The notes under the pieces were generated by a model. The model worked only from the letters and a program-made list of their open reading frames with translations. It made no database searches and had not been told where the DNA came from. 36,509 nt of DNA, from contig CACHCK010000001.1 in NCBI GenBank assembly GCA_902578305.1, positions 325,746-362,254 of the forward strand, given 5' to 3'. This document shows positions 14,183 through 23,990 of the stretch, piece by piece. Within the stretch, counting starts at the first letter, position 1. Every line of letters begins with the position of its first letter. The position numbers were made by a program, and so were the translations under genes. This DNA is from an uncultured Pelagibacteraceae bacterium (GTDB lineage Bacteria; Pseudomonadota; Alphaproteobacteria; Pelagibacterales; AG-422-B15).

Positions 14183-14574
14183 GAGGAGACCTCTCCGAAA
14201 TCATTACTACCTTCTGTTCCTTTTAGGCACATAAAAAAAATAATAGTAATTATTCCAATAAAAGGAACCAGTACAATTAAGAGCCACCAACCTGAACGAT
14301 TTACATCATGCAGTCTTCTTACGTATAGTGAGAAACTTGGAACAATAAAAAGAAAATATAAAAAAATATACATAGGCCCAAGCATTATTGAATCTGTTGA
14401 ATTAGCTAATTCAATACCGACTAGTTGTAATTGAAAAAATATATCAAGCTGCAATCCAACAAAACCAACAGCTGTTGTGAACAAATAAAAGTACCAAAAC
14501 TCAGCCCTGTTGGCTCTGGTCTTAAAATCAAAACATTTCACGAAAGCATTGTTTATTGATTTGAAAAAACTCAT
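14179..14574 (-). CDS. DUF805 inner-membrane protein
   Basis: The 131-residue protein has the typical DUF805 signatures. RANRAEFWYFYLF follows the N-terminal amphipathic segment. RRLHDVNRSGWWLL is in the middle, and the C-terminal CLKGTEGSNDFG is also present. Four hydrophobic helices are visible. The family resembles YhaH/YhaI and is widespread, but no biochemical function is established. It stands alone on the minus strand and overlaps the CSSC peptide gene by 4 nt at its 3' end. Its start faces the AtuA-like gene 60 nt away. Confidence 0.9.
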   Translation of the reverse strand: MSFFKSINNAFVKCFDFKTRANRAEFWYFYLFTTAVGFVGLQLDIFFQLQLVGIELANSTDSIMLGPMYIFLYFLFIVPSFSLYVRRLHDVNRSGWWLLIVLVPFIGIITIIFFMCLKGTEGSNDFGEVSS

Positions 14575-14634
14575 AATGTATTAGACAATTTAATTATTTA
14601 ACTAATTATAACAAAAATAGATATAATCATTCAA

Positions 14635-16422
14635 ATGTCAAAAAAACTTAGAATAGGTGGGGCAAGTGGATTTTGGGGCGACTCCGTTATTGCAACACCT
14701 CAATTATTGAATGGAAACGATCTAGACTTTATAGTTTATGATTATTTGGCAGAAATCACAATGTCAATTATGGCAAGGGCTCGAGCAAAAGATGCCACAA
14801 AAGGCTATGCAGTAGATTTTGTATCAAGTGTATTAAAGTTAAATTTGCGACAAATAGCAGATCAAAAAGTAAAAATTCTCAGCAATGCTGGAGGCGTAAA
14901 CCCAGAGGCATGCGCTGAGGCCATCAGAGAATTAATTAAAGAACTTAAATTGGATTTAAAAGTGTCAGTTGTATTAGGCGATGATTTAATGAGAGAAAAG
15001 AATAAATTTTTAGAGCTGAATACAAAGGAAATGTATTCAAATGAAGATTTTCCTGCTGAGGACAAAATAGCAAGCATTAATGCATATCTTGGTGCATTTC
15101 CTATAGCTGAAGCTCTTAAAAGTGGCGCTGATATAGTTATTACTGGGAGAAGTGTTGATAGCGCAGTTACATTAGGCGCATGTATTTATGCGTTCGGATG
15201 GAATGAAAAAGAATATGACAAACTTGCTGCAGGTAGTTTAGCTGGTCACATTATTGAATGTGGAACACAAAGTACCGGAGGTAATTTCACTGATTGGGAA
15301 TTAGTATCAAAAGATCTGCATCAAATAGGCTATCCTATTGTGGAAGTTTCTGAAGATGGCAGTTTCGATTGTACGAAGTCTAAAAATTCAACCGGCATGG
15401 TAAGTTTTGGAACTGTCGCTGAACAGATGCTGTATGAGATAGGTGATCCTCAAGCATATATATTACCTGATGTTATTTGTGATTTTTCAAATGTAAAAAT
15501 TGAAGAAACCGAAAAAGATAAAGTTAAAATCTCTGGAGCGAAAGGTTATCCAGCTCCTAATCAATATAAAGTTTGTGCAACATACGCTGATGGTTTCAGG
15601 GCAGGACATGTTTGTTCATTTGTTGGTATAGATGCTGCAAAAAAAGCTCGTACATATGGAGAAGCAATATTTGAGCGTTCAAAAATGATAATGCGCATGA
15701 TGAATATTGCTGACTTTGATGAAACGAGTATTGAAATTATTGGGGATAACAGTCAATACAGCAAGCAATCATCAAATGAAAATAATCGCGAAGTAGTTCT
15801 TAAATTTGCAGCTAAACATCAAGATATTAGAGCGGTAGGTATTATGCTCAAAGAGTCTGTTGGCTTAGGCCTTGCAACTCCACCAGGATTGTCTGGTTTT
15901 GTTGGAGGGCGGCCAAAACCATCACCAATTGTAAGGCTGTTTTCATTTTTAATTGATAAGGATCAAGTGAACGTAACAATAGATAATGGTTCTTCAAAGA
16001 ATGAAATAAAGATATTACCATCTGAAGAATTTGACTTGAAAAGTATTGAACAAACAACAGCTCCTGATTTTGAAGATGCAAATGAAAAGTTTGTTGATGT
16101 GCCACTTATTAAAGTTGCGTACGGGCGAAGTGGCGATAAAGGCAATAAAGCGAACATTGGTATAATTTCACGTGACCCTAAGTTTTATCCAGCAATATGC
16201 AATTTTCTTGATGAAAAAGTTGTCAAAGATTGTTTTGCCGACTTTCTAGAAGGTTCTGTTGAGAGATACTTTTTACCAGGATCAAATTCTATTAACTTTA
16301 TTTTAAATGATGTTCTAGGCGGTGGTGGGCCAGCAAGTCTTAGAAACGACCCTCAAGGCAAAGCTTATGCGCAAATACTTCTTGATCAGATGATACCAAT
16401 ACCTGAAAAGTTATTGAGTTAA
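14635..16422 (+). CDS. AtuA-like protein (DUF1446, acyclic terpene utilisation family)
   Basis: The 595-residue protein has the DUF1446 N-terminal domain, starting with RIGGASGFWGDS near residues 6-17 and covering about 450 residues. A C-terminal ferredoxin-fold domain starts near 485 with PLIKVAYGRSGDKGNKANIG and ends in DVLGGGGPASLRND. Pseudomonas AtuA is needed for growth on citronellol and geraniol, but its reaction is not established. The gene heads a plus-strand run with an ABC ATPase, acyl-CoA synthetase, binding proteins, a hydratase-family gene and a monooxygenase. No geranyl-CoA carboxylase (AtuC/AtuF) is in the window. A role in uptake or breakdown of branched acyl compounds is inferred. 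Confidence 0.88.
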   Translation: MSKKLRIGGASGFWGDSVIATPQLLNGNDLDFIVYDYLAEITMSIMARARAKDATKGYAVDFVSSVLKLNLRQIADQKVKILSNAGGVNPEACAEAIRELIKELKLDLKVSVVLGDDLMREKNKFLELNTKEMYSNEDFPAEDKIASINAYLGAFPIAEALKSGADIVITGRSVDSAVTLGACIYAFGWNEKEYDKLAAGSLAGHIIECGTQSTGGNFTDWELVSKDLHQIGYPIVEVSEDGSFDCTKSKNSTGMVSFGTVAEQMLYEIGDPQAYILPDVICDFSNVKIEETEKDKVKISGAKGYPAPNQYKVCATYADGFRAGHVCSFVGIDAAKKARTYGEAIFERSKMIMRMMNIADFDETSIEIIGDNSQYSKQSSNENNREVVLKFAAKHQDIRAVGIMLKESVGLGLATPPGLSGFVGGRPKPSPIVRLFSFLIDKDQVNVTIDNGSSKNEIKILPSEEFDLKSIEQTTAPDFEDANEKFVDVPLIKVAYGRSGDKGNKANIGIISRDPKFYPAICNFLDEKVVKDCFADFLEGSVERYFLPGSNSINFILNDVLGGGGPASLRNDPQGKAYAQILLDQMIPIPEKLLS

Positions 16423-16474
16423 AAAATTGAATAATTTAATTAACATAATTGTCGGTAAGATATAAAAGTAAATT

Positions 16475-17248
16475 ATGTCAAATCCTTTATTAAGTGTTGA
16501 AAATATTGAAACTTATTATGGGCCAATCATGGCTATTAGAGGTATCAGCTTTAAAGTTAACCAAGGTTCAATTGTAACAATCCTTGGATCTAATGGAGCA
16601 GGTAAAACGACAATTCTCAAAACTATATCAGGAGCAATTGATCCTAGAAAAGGAAAGGTTTATTTAAATGGAAGTGAAATTCAAAAAAAAGATCCTGATA
16701 AAATATTAAGACTAGGAATGAGTCACGCTCCTGAAGGTAGAGAAGTATTTCCTTATTGTTCCGTAATTGAGAATCTTCAAATGGGCGCTTATACACGATC
16801 AGATAAGAAAGAAATAAATAAAGATATTGAACAAGTTTTTGAATATTTTCCAATACTAAAAGAAAGGATGAACCAACCAGCTGGTTTATTGTCTGGTGGA
16901 GAGCAGCAAATGTTATGCATCAGTCGAGCTCTTATGAGCAAGCCAGAAATTATGCTTTTAGATGAGCCGTCATTAGGGTTGTCACCTAAGCTAGTTAAGG
17001 AAATATTTGAAATTATAATTCGAATAAATAAAGAATTAAAAACTACAATACTTTTAGTTGAGCAAAACGCTAATATTGCACTTAGTAACTCCGACTTTGG
17101 CTATGTGTTAGAACTTGGTCGAATTGTAATGGAAGGAAATAGTAAAGAGCTTCTAGAAAAAGAAGACATAAAAGAATTTTATCTTGGACAGCAAGATGAA
17201 GGTATAAGAGGAGAGAGACGTTGGAAAAAGAAAAAAATGTGGAGATAA
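16475..17248 (+). CDS. livF: LivF-type ABC transporter ATPase
   Basis: The 257-residue protein has Walker A GSNGAGKT (38-45), signature LSGGEQQ (139-145), Walker B MLLDEP (160-165) and the LivF-typical SHAPEGREVFPYCSVIENL block. It would pair with LivG, encoded at 30076-30834, to power LivHM permeases. A short basic tail (RGERRWKKKKM) goes beyond the usual LivF end because the gene overlaps the acyl-CoA synthetase gene by 28 nt. Its placement in a catabolic cluster with two binding proteins suggests that the transporter imports the compound activated here. Cytoplasmic face of the inner membrane. Confidence 0.93.
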   Translation: MSNPLLSVENIETYYGPIMAIRGISFKVNQGSIVTILGSNGAGKTTILKTISGAIDPRKGKVYLNGSEIQKKDPDKILRLGMSHAPEGREVFPYCSVIENLQMGAYTRSDKKEINKDIEQVFEYFPILKERMNQPAGLLSGGEQQMLCISRALMSKPEIMLLDEPSLGLSPKLVKEIFEIIIRINKELKTTILLVEQNANIALSNSDFGYVLELGRIVMEGNSKELLEKEDIKEFYLGQQDEGIRGERRWKKKKMWR

Positions 17249-19044
17249 ATACAATTCCAAGACTTTTTTGGGACTCAGTTAAATCTCGTGGAGAAAAAGT
17301 TGCCATGAGAGAAAAAGATCTTGGTATTTGGCAAGAAATTTCATGGTTTCACTATGGAGAAAGGGCAAAACTAACTGGTCTTGCTCTTCACACTTTAGGA
17401 CTAGAAAAAGGTAATGTGGTTTCAATTGCAAGCGAAGGAAATCCTGAGTGGCTTTATACTGATATGGGCACGATTGGCGCGGGAGGAATTTCTAGTGGAG
17501 TATATACAACAGACTCGGCTGCACAGGTTAAGTATCTAGTAAATGATAGTGCGACTAAATTTTATTTTGCTGAAAATGAAGAACAGCTTGATAAAATTCT
17601 AGAAGTAAGAAGTGAGTGTCCTACATTAAAGAAAATTATTGTTTATGATATGGAAGGTTTAAATGACTTTCATGATGATCAAGTTATTAGCTATGAAGAG
17701 TTTCTAAAAATTGGTAAAAAAACTAATCAAGAAAACCCTGATCTTTGGGAAAGTTTAGTAAATAATGTAAGTCCAGATGACGTTGCAATTTTAGTTTATA
17801 CATCAGGTACAACAGGACCTTCAAAAGGTGCGATGATTAATCACACAAACCTACTTTATTCTATTAATACTGGATATGATATCTTTGATGTAATGGAACA
17901 CGAGGAACAATTATCGTTTCTCCCGTTATGTCATATATTAGAGCGGTCAGTTTCAGTTATGATCCCTTTAAAAACAGGCGCAGTAGTTAATTTTGCAGAA
18001 AGTATTGATACTGTTCCTGAAAATATTCGAGAAGTATCTCCAACGGTATTTATTGCAGTTCCAAGGATTTGGGAAAAGTTTTATTCATCGATTACAATTC
18101 TAATGAAGGATGCAACTTTTATTGGCAAGTTCTTCTATCAATTATCAATAAATGTAGGATCCAAATATAAAGAGTACTTCATAGACGGAAAAGAACCTCC
18201 TTTATCATTGAAATTATCTTATTGGATATGTAATCAACTGGTTTTAAAAAATATAAAAAAACTTCTCGGTTTGAATAACTGTCGTTACGCACTAAGTGGC
18301 GCTGCGCCAATATCACCTGATCTCATAAATTGGTATCTCTCACTTGGTATAGATATGAGAGAAGGATGGGGAATGACAGAAACTGCTGGAGTTGGAACTG
18401 CATTTTACTCAAGAGAAATAAAACTAGGACATGTTGGCCGAGCCGTTAATGATTCTGAAGTAAGGATTGCGCGGGATGGAGAGATTTTATTTAGAGGTCC
18501 AGGCGTGTTTTGTGGTTATTTAAATAAACCTGAACAAACAAAAGAAACTCTGATTGATGGATGGCTGCATACAGGAGATGTTGGTGAAATTGATAACTAT
18601 GGAAATTTAAAAATTACAGATAGAAAAAAAGACATAATCATTACAGCTGGTGGAAAAAATATATCTCCATCTGAAATAGAAAATGAATTAAAATTTAGTC
18701 CATTTATATCAGATGCTGTTGTAATTGGTGATAAAAGAAAGTTTTTGTCATGTCTAATAATGATAGATGAAGAGAATGTGATGAAACACGCTCAGGATAA
18801 TGACATTCCATTTTCTAATTTTGAAAGTCTCTGTAAATCAGAGGAAATAGTTTCCTTGATCGATGATGAGGTCAATAAAGTAAATAAAAAATTTGCCTCT
18901 GTAGAACAAGTAAAAAAATTCTCATTAATTGATATTCAATTAACAGCTGAAGACGATGAGCTTACTCCGACCATGAAGCTGAAACGTAAATTCATAAATC
19001 AAAAATACGGCGATATCATTGAAAGCATGTATCAATCTGCTTGA
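17221..19044 (+). CDS. AMP-forming acyl-CoA synthetase (long-chain type)
   Basis: This 607-residue enzyme activates a carboxylic acid to its CoA thioester through an acyl-adenylate. Motif A3 YTSGTTGPSKG is at 193-203, REGWGMTE appears in the A5 region, and DGWLHTGD with TDRKKDIIITAGGKNISPSE gives A7-A8. The C-terminal linker and lysine domain are present, so it is full length. It starts with TTG at 17221, which lies 7 nt after GAGGAG and inside the LivF gene. This overlap implies translational coupling. The Liv-type transporter neighbours suggest activation of an imported branched or aromatic acid; substrate not determined. Confidence 0.9.
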   Translation: MEKEKNVEINTIPRLFWDSVKSRGEKVAMREKDLGIWQEISWFHYGERAKLTGLALHTLGLEKGNVVSIASEGNPEWLYTDMGTIGAGGISSGVYTTDSAAQVKYLVNDSATKFYFAENEEQLDKILEVRSECPTLKKIIVYDMEGLNDFHDDQVISYEEFLKIGKKTNQENPDLWESLVNNVSPDDVAILVYTSGTTGPSKGAMINHTNLLYSINTGYDIFDVMEHEEQLSFLPLCHILERSVSVMIPLKTGAVVNFAESIDTVPENIREVSPTVFIAVPRIWEKFYSSITILMKDATFIGKFFYQLSINVGSKYKEYFIDGKEPPLSLKLSYWICNQLVLKNIKKLLGLNNCRYALSGAAPISPDLINWYLSLGIDMREGWGMTETAGVGTAFYSREIKLGHVGRAVNDSEVRIARDGEILFRGPGVFCGYLNKPEQTKETLIDGWLHTGDVGEIDNYGNLKITDRKKDIIITAGGKNISPSEIENELKFSPFISDAVVIGDKRKFLSCLIMIDEENVMKHAQDNDIPFSNFESLCKSEEIVSLIDDEVNKVNKKFASVEQVKKFSLIDIQLTAEDDELTPTMKLKRKFINQKYGDIIESMYQSA

Positions 19045-19092
19045 TTTTCCTCTGTGAAATAATAAGATTTCCTTTTAAATTTAAGAGGACGA

Positions 19093-20268
19093 ATGATGAT
19101 AAGTAAGCGATTTTCAATTTTTACAATTTTATTGGCACTATTATTAACTTTTGGTCACAATTCCTATTCTCAAGGTGTTTCTGACGATGAAATCATTCTC
19201 GGCATGCATACGGATATAAGTGGACCAGTTTCTTCATTTGGAAAATATTCGGTTGAAGGTGTTCAAATGAGAATTGATGAAATTAATAAAGCAGGAGGTA
19301 TTCATGGAAGAATGCTTAAAATAATTGCAGAAGATCATCAATACCAAGTTCCTCGCGCAGTCCAGGCAGCAAATAAGCTTCTAAACAAAGATAAGATATT
19401 TCTGATGGTTGCAAGTTTAGGTACGCCAATGAACAATGCTGTGTTTGAAGCTCAAGAGAAAAAAGATATACCAAATTTATTTCCTCTATCATCAGCAAGA
19501 TCAATGACTGATCCTTTGCATCGTTTAAAATTTGGAGCTCTTTCAAGTTATTACGATCAAATCAGAGCTGGAGTTAAGTGGGCAATCAATGAGAGAGGAA
19601 AAAATAAAATATGCGTTCTTTATCAAGACAATGATTTTGGACAAGAAACATACGAAGCCACTGTAGACCAACTCAACGAAATGGGTTTAGAGTTGCATGA
19701 AAAAGCAACCAATAAGCCAACTGATACAGATTTAACCTCTCAAATTACAAAATTAAAAAATGCAGGCTGTGAAGCTGTTGCAATGGGTACAATTGTTAAA
19801 GATACAATTCTTGGTTATACAAAAGCTAGGCAGATGAAATGGGATGCATTATTTTTTGGCCAGGTTGCAAGTTTTCATCCTGTTATAGCATCGCAACCTG
19901 ATGGAGTTACAGATGGATTTTATACATTTGCTCAATTTGATACTCCGAGTAAAGCAAATTGTTCACCGGAGATATGTGATTGGATTGATACCTATGAGTC
20001 GATTTTTGGAAATTCTCCAAATATAGGTTCAGCCTATGGTTATATGTATATGGATATAACTGCTAGGGCATTGGAAATTGCTGGTCGTGACCTAACAACA
20101 GATAGCTTCCTAAATGCATTAGAAAGCATAAATGATTATAAAATACCTTTTGGTGATACAACACTTTCTTGGTCCCCAGAAAAACATTTAGGTGCGAATG
20201 TTGCTTATTTATTTGAAGTTCAAAATGGAACTTTTATTCAAACGGATAACAAAGAATATACATACTAA
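19093..20268 (+). CDS. Branched-chain amino-acid-type ABC substrate-binding protein (paralog 1)
   Basis: This 391-residue protein begins with a signal peptide (about 1-26) and belongs to the periplasmic binding fold type I (LivK/Peripla_BP_6). Landmarks are IILGMHTDISGPVSSFGK, the RMLKIIAEDHQYQVPRAVQAANKLL block and ASLGTPMNNAV. Such proteins bind branched-chain amino acids, amides or aromatic acids and deliver them to LivHM. It is followed with no gap by a second close paralog. Two binding proteins feeding one permease would broaden substrate range. The start could be the first or second ATG of ATGATG; GAGGA precedes both. Confidence 0.92.
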   Translation: MMISKRFSIFTILLALLLTFGHNSYSQGVSDDEIILGMHTDISGPVSSFGKYSVEGVQMRIDEINKAGGIHGRMLKIIAEDHQYQVPRAVQAANKLLNKDKIFLMVASLGTPMNNAVFEAQEKKDIPNLFPLSSARSMTDPLHRLKFGALSSYYDQIRAGVKWAINERGKNKICVLYQDNDFGQETYEATVDQLNEMGLELHEKATNKPTDTDLTSQITKLKNAGCEAVAMGTIVKDTILGYTKARQMKWDALFFGQVASFHPVIASQPDGVTDGFYTFAQFDTPSKANCSPEICDWIDTYESIFGNSPNIGSAYGYMYMDITARALEIAGRDLTTDSFLNALESINDYKIPFGDTTLSWSPEKHLGANVAYLFEVQNGTFIQTDNKEYTY

Positions 20269-21426
20269 ATGAAAATTTTTGTTTATTTATTTCTTTCATT
20301 ATTCCTCTCTGGCTTTTCGTTTGCTGACCAAGGCATTACAGAAGATCAGATCTTAATTGGAATGCATACTGATCTAAGTGGACCTGCCTCTATGATTGGA
20401 AAACAAAGTGTTGACGGTGTAAACATGCGAATTGACGAATTTAATCAAGCGGGCGGAGCTCATGGCAGAACAATAAAATTTATTGTTGAAGACCATCAAT
20501 ACACCGTCCCAAGAGCGGTGCAAGCGGCCAATAAACTGCTAAGAAAAGATAAAATTGGCTTTATGTTGGGCTCCCTTGGTACCCCAATGAATAATGCAGT
20601 GATGTCTGATCAATTATCAATGAATATTCCAAGTTTATTTCCTCTTACAGCTGCACGATCAATGTTTGAACCCTATGATCGTTTGAAGTTCACATCAGGC
20701 TCAACATATTATGATCAGATCAGAACAGGATTGAAATATCTTATTGAAAATAACAATCGAAAGTCAGTATGTGTTTTGTATGAAGATACTGATTTTGGAC
20801 AGGAAATTGTTGACGCTGTGGATGATCAACTTGCAGCAATGAATATGATATTAGTTGAGAGTGCGTCAGCAAAGCCTACAGATACTGACTTCACTGCTCA
20901 AATAAAAAAACTTAATAATGCTGGATGTGATTTAGTAGCCATGGGAACAATTGTTCGAACAACAATATTACCATTTATGAAAGCAAAGGAAATAAATTGG
21001 ACAGATGTTGATTTTGTGACAACTTCAGCAAGCTATTACACAGTTGTGGCAGAACAACCAAATGGAGTAATGAATGGGTTGTACTGTTTAAATTCTGTCG
21101 TATTTCCTTATTACGATACGGCTAATGAAATTGAAAAAAAATGGTGGGATAAATTTAAATCTATTTATGCAACAGATCCTAATACGGGAGCCATCTATGG
21201 ATATATTTTTGCAGATATAGTTGTTGAAGCCATCAAAAGAGCCGGAAAAGATTTAACTGTTGATAGCTTTGTTGAGGCTATGGAAACTCTCAAAGATTAT
21301 GAAGATCCACTAAAACTTGGCTCGGTAACTTTTAATTCTGATCAAAGACAAGGAAGTAATATTTCTTATTTCTTTCAAGTTCAAAATGAGAGATTTGAAG
21401 TAATTTCTGGACCAATTAATTACTAA
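20269..21426 (+). CDS. Branched-chain amino-acid-type ABC substrate-binding protein (paralog 2)
   Basis: The 385-residue product has a signal peptide (about 1-19, cleavage near SFA/DQ) and is collinear with the preceding gene, sharing for example GMHTD(I/L)SGP, EDHQYxVPRAVQAANKLL and LGTPMNNAV. The ATG comes directly after the previous stop codon, so it is a tandem duplication inside one operon. Differences cluster in the region after 120 and in the C-terminal lobe, which should alter ligand preference. It presumably feeds the same LivHMGF transporter. No lipobox is visible, so it is a free periplasmic protein. Confidence 0.92.
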   Translation: MKIFVYLFLSLFLSGFSFADQGITEDQILIGMHTDLSGPASMIGKQSVDGVNMRIDEFNQAGGAHGRTIKFIVEDHQYTVPRAVQAANKLLRKDKIGFMLGSLGTPMNNAVMSDQLSMNIPSLFPLTAARSMFEPYDRLKFTSGSTYYDQIRTGLKYLIENNNRKSVCVLYEDTDFGQEIVDAVDDQLAAMNMILVESASAKPTDTDFTAQIKKLNNAGCDLVAMGTIVRTTILPFMKAKEINWTDVDFVTTSASYYTVVAEQPNGVMNGLYCLNSVVFPYYDTANEIEKKWWDKFKSIYATDPNTGAIYGYIFADIVVEAIKRAGKDLTVDSFVEAMETLKDYEDPLKLGSVTFNSDQRQGSNISYFFQVQNERFEVISGPINY

Positions 21427-21439
21427 TTACGGTACAAAC

Positions 21440-22051
21440 TTGATAAAGAGCGCTGTCTTAATTGCAAACGGAAAAGTCTCAAAAACTGATTACGTTAAAA
21501 AGATAATAGATAGTAACGATTACTTTATTAGTATTGATGCTAAATCAGAAAATTTAAAAGAATTAGGAGTTCAGCCTAATCTAATTTTAGGTGATCTTGA
21601 CTCTGCTGCAATTGATGATCTTGATAGTAAAATAAAAGTTGTTGAATTATCCGATCAGAACAAAACTGATTTAGAAAAATCGTTAGATTATTGCAAGAAG
21701 AATAGTATTAAAAAAGTCGTGATATTAGGAAGTAGCGGTTTGAGGGAAGATCATTCAATGGCAAATGTTCTAATAGCCAGCACTTACTCAGATATTTTGC
21801 AAATTGAACTAATAACAAATTATTATCGAATAATCTTTGTGAGAGAAAATACAAAAATAAGTGCTCATAATGTGCCGGTATCTATTATTTCATTGTCGTC
21901 AGATAACAAAATTACAACAAGAGGATTAAAATATGATTTGAATAACGAAAAATTGAAATCTTTTTCTCATGGCATAAGTAACGAAGTAAATGGAGATAGC
22001 TTTACAGTGAAAGCTGAAAGTGTAATTGTTGTTTTTATAGGAATTAAGTAG
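21440..22051 (+). CDS. thiN: Thiamine pyrophosphokinase
   Basis: This 203-residue enzyme transfers pyrophosphate from ATP to thiamine to make thiamine diphosphate. Family motifs are PNLILGDLDS (46-55), DQNKTDLEKSL (72-82), GSSGLREDHSMAN (97-109) and the C-terminal SFSHGISNE (174-182), which contacts thiamine. It starts with TTG at 21440, 13 nt after the binding-protein gene, and no better ATG is available in frame. The stop overlaps the GTG of the monooxygenase gene by 1 nt. A kinase that uses imported thiamine would fit an organism needing external vitamin precursors, though the window does not show the rest of the pathway. Confidence 0.9.
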   Translation: MIKSAVLIANGKVSKTDYVKKIIDSNDYFISIDAKSENLKELGVQPNLILGDLDSAAIDDLDSKIKVVELSDQNKTDLEKSLDYCKKNSIKKVVILGSSGLREDHSMANVLIASTYSDILQIELITNYYRIIFVRENTKISAHNVPVSIISLSSDNKITTRGLKYDLNNEKLKSFSHGISNEVNGDSFTVKAESVIVVFIGIK

Positions 22052-23181
22052 TGAAAAAAATTGGTATAATTGGCGGAGGTATATCTGGTCTTACTTTAGG
22101 CTGTGTTTTAAAGGGATCTGGAAAAGAATGTGTAATTTTTGAAAGATCAAGCGCACTAAGTGAACATGGCGCAGGCATATCATTAACTCCCAATGCTTGT
22201 AAAATACTAGAGGAAATAGATATTCTAGATGCTGTTAGAGCAGAGTCTTGTTCTCCATTAGATATTGCTTGGAGAGATGATCAGGGAAATGTCATAAAAA
22301 AAGTCAATATCAATGAATTTGGAGAAGTAATTACATCAAATAGAAAAGTCTTAATAAATAAACTGTATGAGAAATTTATTAATCTAGGTGGAGAAATAAA
22401 ATTTAATCATGAGTTGTTAGATATAATAAAAGAAAAAGAATTAGTTTTCAAAAATCAGAAAAATATAAGTGTAGACTATATTGCAGGCTGCGATGGGATA
22501 AAATCACTAATTAGAACAAATAAAATCAAAAAGGATAAAATTACTTTTTCAGGCTATACCGCGTGGAGAGGTATTGGTTCGTCCGATAGCAAAAGGATAA
22601 ATATATACCTAGGTAAAAATAGCCATATCGTCTGTTACCCTATTAATGAAAAACTCGAAACAAGCTTTATTGCAATAAAAAAAAGCAAAATAAAAAATAA
22701 TGAAAGTTGGAGAGAAGAGGGAAATCATGAGGATTTATTAGAGGATTTCTCATCCTATGGAAGTTTCATTAAATCATTATTTCAATCTTCAAAAAAAGTT
22801 TATAAATGGGGTTTATTTGATCGAAAATCACTTAATTCTTTTTCCAGTGGTAACATAACTCTATTGGGAGACTCGGCACATCCGATGATGCCGTTTTTGG
22901 GCCAAGGCGGCGCTATGGCACTGGAAGATGCATACATATTCGGAAATTTAGTAAACAAATCTGACGATTTTAATTTTATAAGAAATAATTATGAGAAATT
23001 GAGGGTGGGTAGGACTAACGCTATTAAAAGATCTTCAAGATATCAGGGATATATAAATCATTTAGGAAACCCAATTTTGAAATCACTGAGAAATTTTATG
23101 CTAAAAAATACAGATATTGCTATGCGAAGAACTAAGAACATTTATAATTACGAACCATTGAGAATTATTAATAATTTATAA
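22051..23181 (+). CDS. FAD-dependent monooxygenase (class A, UbiH/salicylate-hydroxylase-like)
   Basis: The 376-residue protein has the FAD Rossmann motif GGGISG (8-13) with E31 for the ribose. It also has GCDGIKS (146-152), the middle DG motif, and GDSAHPMMPFLGQGG (273-287), which binds FAD and gates the active site. This layout is that of single-component aromatic or polyprenyl hydroxylases using NAD(P)H and O2. Members include salicylate and 3-hydroxybenzoate hydroxylases. It starts with GTG, overlaps the kinase stop by 1 nt, and is followed after 2 nt by the hydratase-family gene. The substrate is unknown; a compound processed by the CoA-dependent genes alongside is plausible. Confidence 0.88.
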   Translation: MKKIGIIGGGISGLTLGCVLKGSGKECVIFERSSALSEHGAGISLTPNACKILEEIDILDAVRAESCSPLDIAWRDDQGNVIKKVNINEFGEVITSNRKVLINKLYEKFINLGGEIKFNHELLDIIKEKELVFKNQKNISVDYIAGCDGIKSLIRTNKIKKDKITFSGYTAWRGIGSSDSKRINIYLGKNSHIVCYPINEKLETSFIAIKKSKIKNNESWREEGNHEDLLEDFSSYGSFIKSLFQSSKKVYKWGLFDRKSLNSFSSGNITLLGDSAHPMMPFLGQGGAMALEDAYIFGNLVNKSDDFNFIRNNYEKLRVGRTNAIKRSSRYQGYINHLGNPILKSLRNFMLKNTDIAMRRTKNIYNYEPLRIINNL

Positions 23182-23183
23182 GT

Positions 23184-23990
23184 ATGACTACATTGCCAGA
23201 AACAAAAGCCTGTAAAGTTAATATAGAGAATGAATGGTTAACAATTTCATTCAATCAACCAGAAAAGAGAAATGCATTAACTAGCGAATTAACTGACGAT
23301 ATTAAAAATATTTTTGACGCAGCACGTGATGACTTGGGTGTGAGAGGCGTTACCATGAGAGGTGAAGGAGGAATATTCTGTGCAGGCGGAGATTTAAAAA
23401 TGTTTAAAACTGGTTTTCAAGGTGGAGAGCAGGGAATAAAAGATGTTGAAGAAGCCAGTGCTTTGACTGGTGCATTTTTTGATATGATAAACTCTTATCC
23501 AAAGCCAGTTATAATGTTAGCTGAAGGTGCAGCGATGGCTGGTGGTCTTGGAATGCTTTGTGCTGGGGATATTGTGGTAGTGACTGAAGACTGTAAATTT
23601 GCTTTAACAGAAACTACCCTTGGAATACCTCCTGCTCAAATTGCCCCCTTTGTTGCACAAAGAATAGGTTTAGCTAAAGCTAGACGCATCATGCTTACGG
23701 CAGCACGGTTTACAGGTAAAGAAGCGTTTGAAATGGGATTAGCAGATTTTATAGCAAAAGATGCTAATGATTTAAAAAATATTGAGTCTAATATAATTAA
23801 AGGTGTTATGAATTGTGCCCCTGGGGCAAATGCTATTACAAAAGAAATTGTCCTAGCAACAAGAGATCTAGAGAGAAGCGAAATGATTGATTTTGCTGCT
23901 AAGGGCTTTGCTGAACGAATGTTAAGTGATGAAGGCAGAGAAGGCATTGCATCATTTATTGAGAAACGTAAACCGAAATGGTCAAAATGA
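23184..23990 (+). CDS. Enoyl-CoA hydratase/isomerase-family protein, AtuE-like
   Basis: The 268-residue protein is a crotonase. NQPEKRNAL lies near 24-32, the oxyanion loop is FCAGGDL (65-71), AGGLG is at 119-123 and LTETTLGIPPAQIAPF is at 141-156. E143 matches the second catalytic glutamate of rat enoyl-CoA hydratase; the first glutamate position is glycine (G123). One-glutamate members include isomerases and the isohexenylglutaconyl-CoA hydratase AtuE, which this resembles in the PPAQIAPFV stretch. Together with the AtuA-like and HSDL2-like genes it hints at acyclic-terpene or branched-acid breakdown. It is tightly packed between the monooxygenase and the DinB-like gene. Confidence 0.87.
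   Translation: MTTLPETKACKVNIENEWLTISFNQPEKRNALTSELTDDIKNIFDAARDDLGVRGVTMRGEGGIFCAGGDLKMFKTGFQGGEQGIKDVEEASALTGAFFDMINSYPKPVIMLAEGAAMAGGLGMLCAGDIVVVTEDCKFALTETTLGIPPAQIAPFVAQRIGLAKARRIMLTAARFTGKEAFEMGLADFIAKDANDLKNIESNIIKGVMNCAPGANAITKEIVLATRDLERSEMIDFAAKGFAERMLSDEGREGIASFIEKRKPKWSK

Noticed and set aside
15848-16157. Minus-strand frames under the AtuA-like gene
   Set aside because: Low-complexity or motif-free and fully inside a conserved gene.
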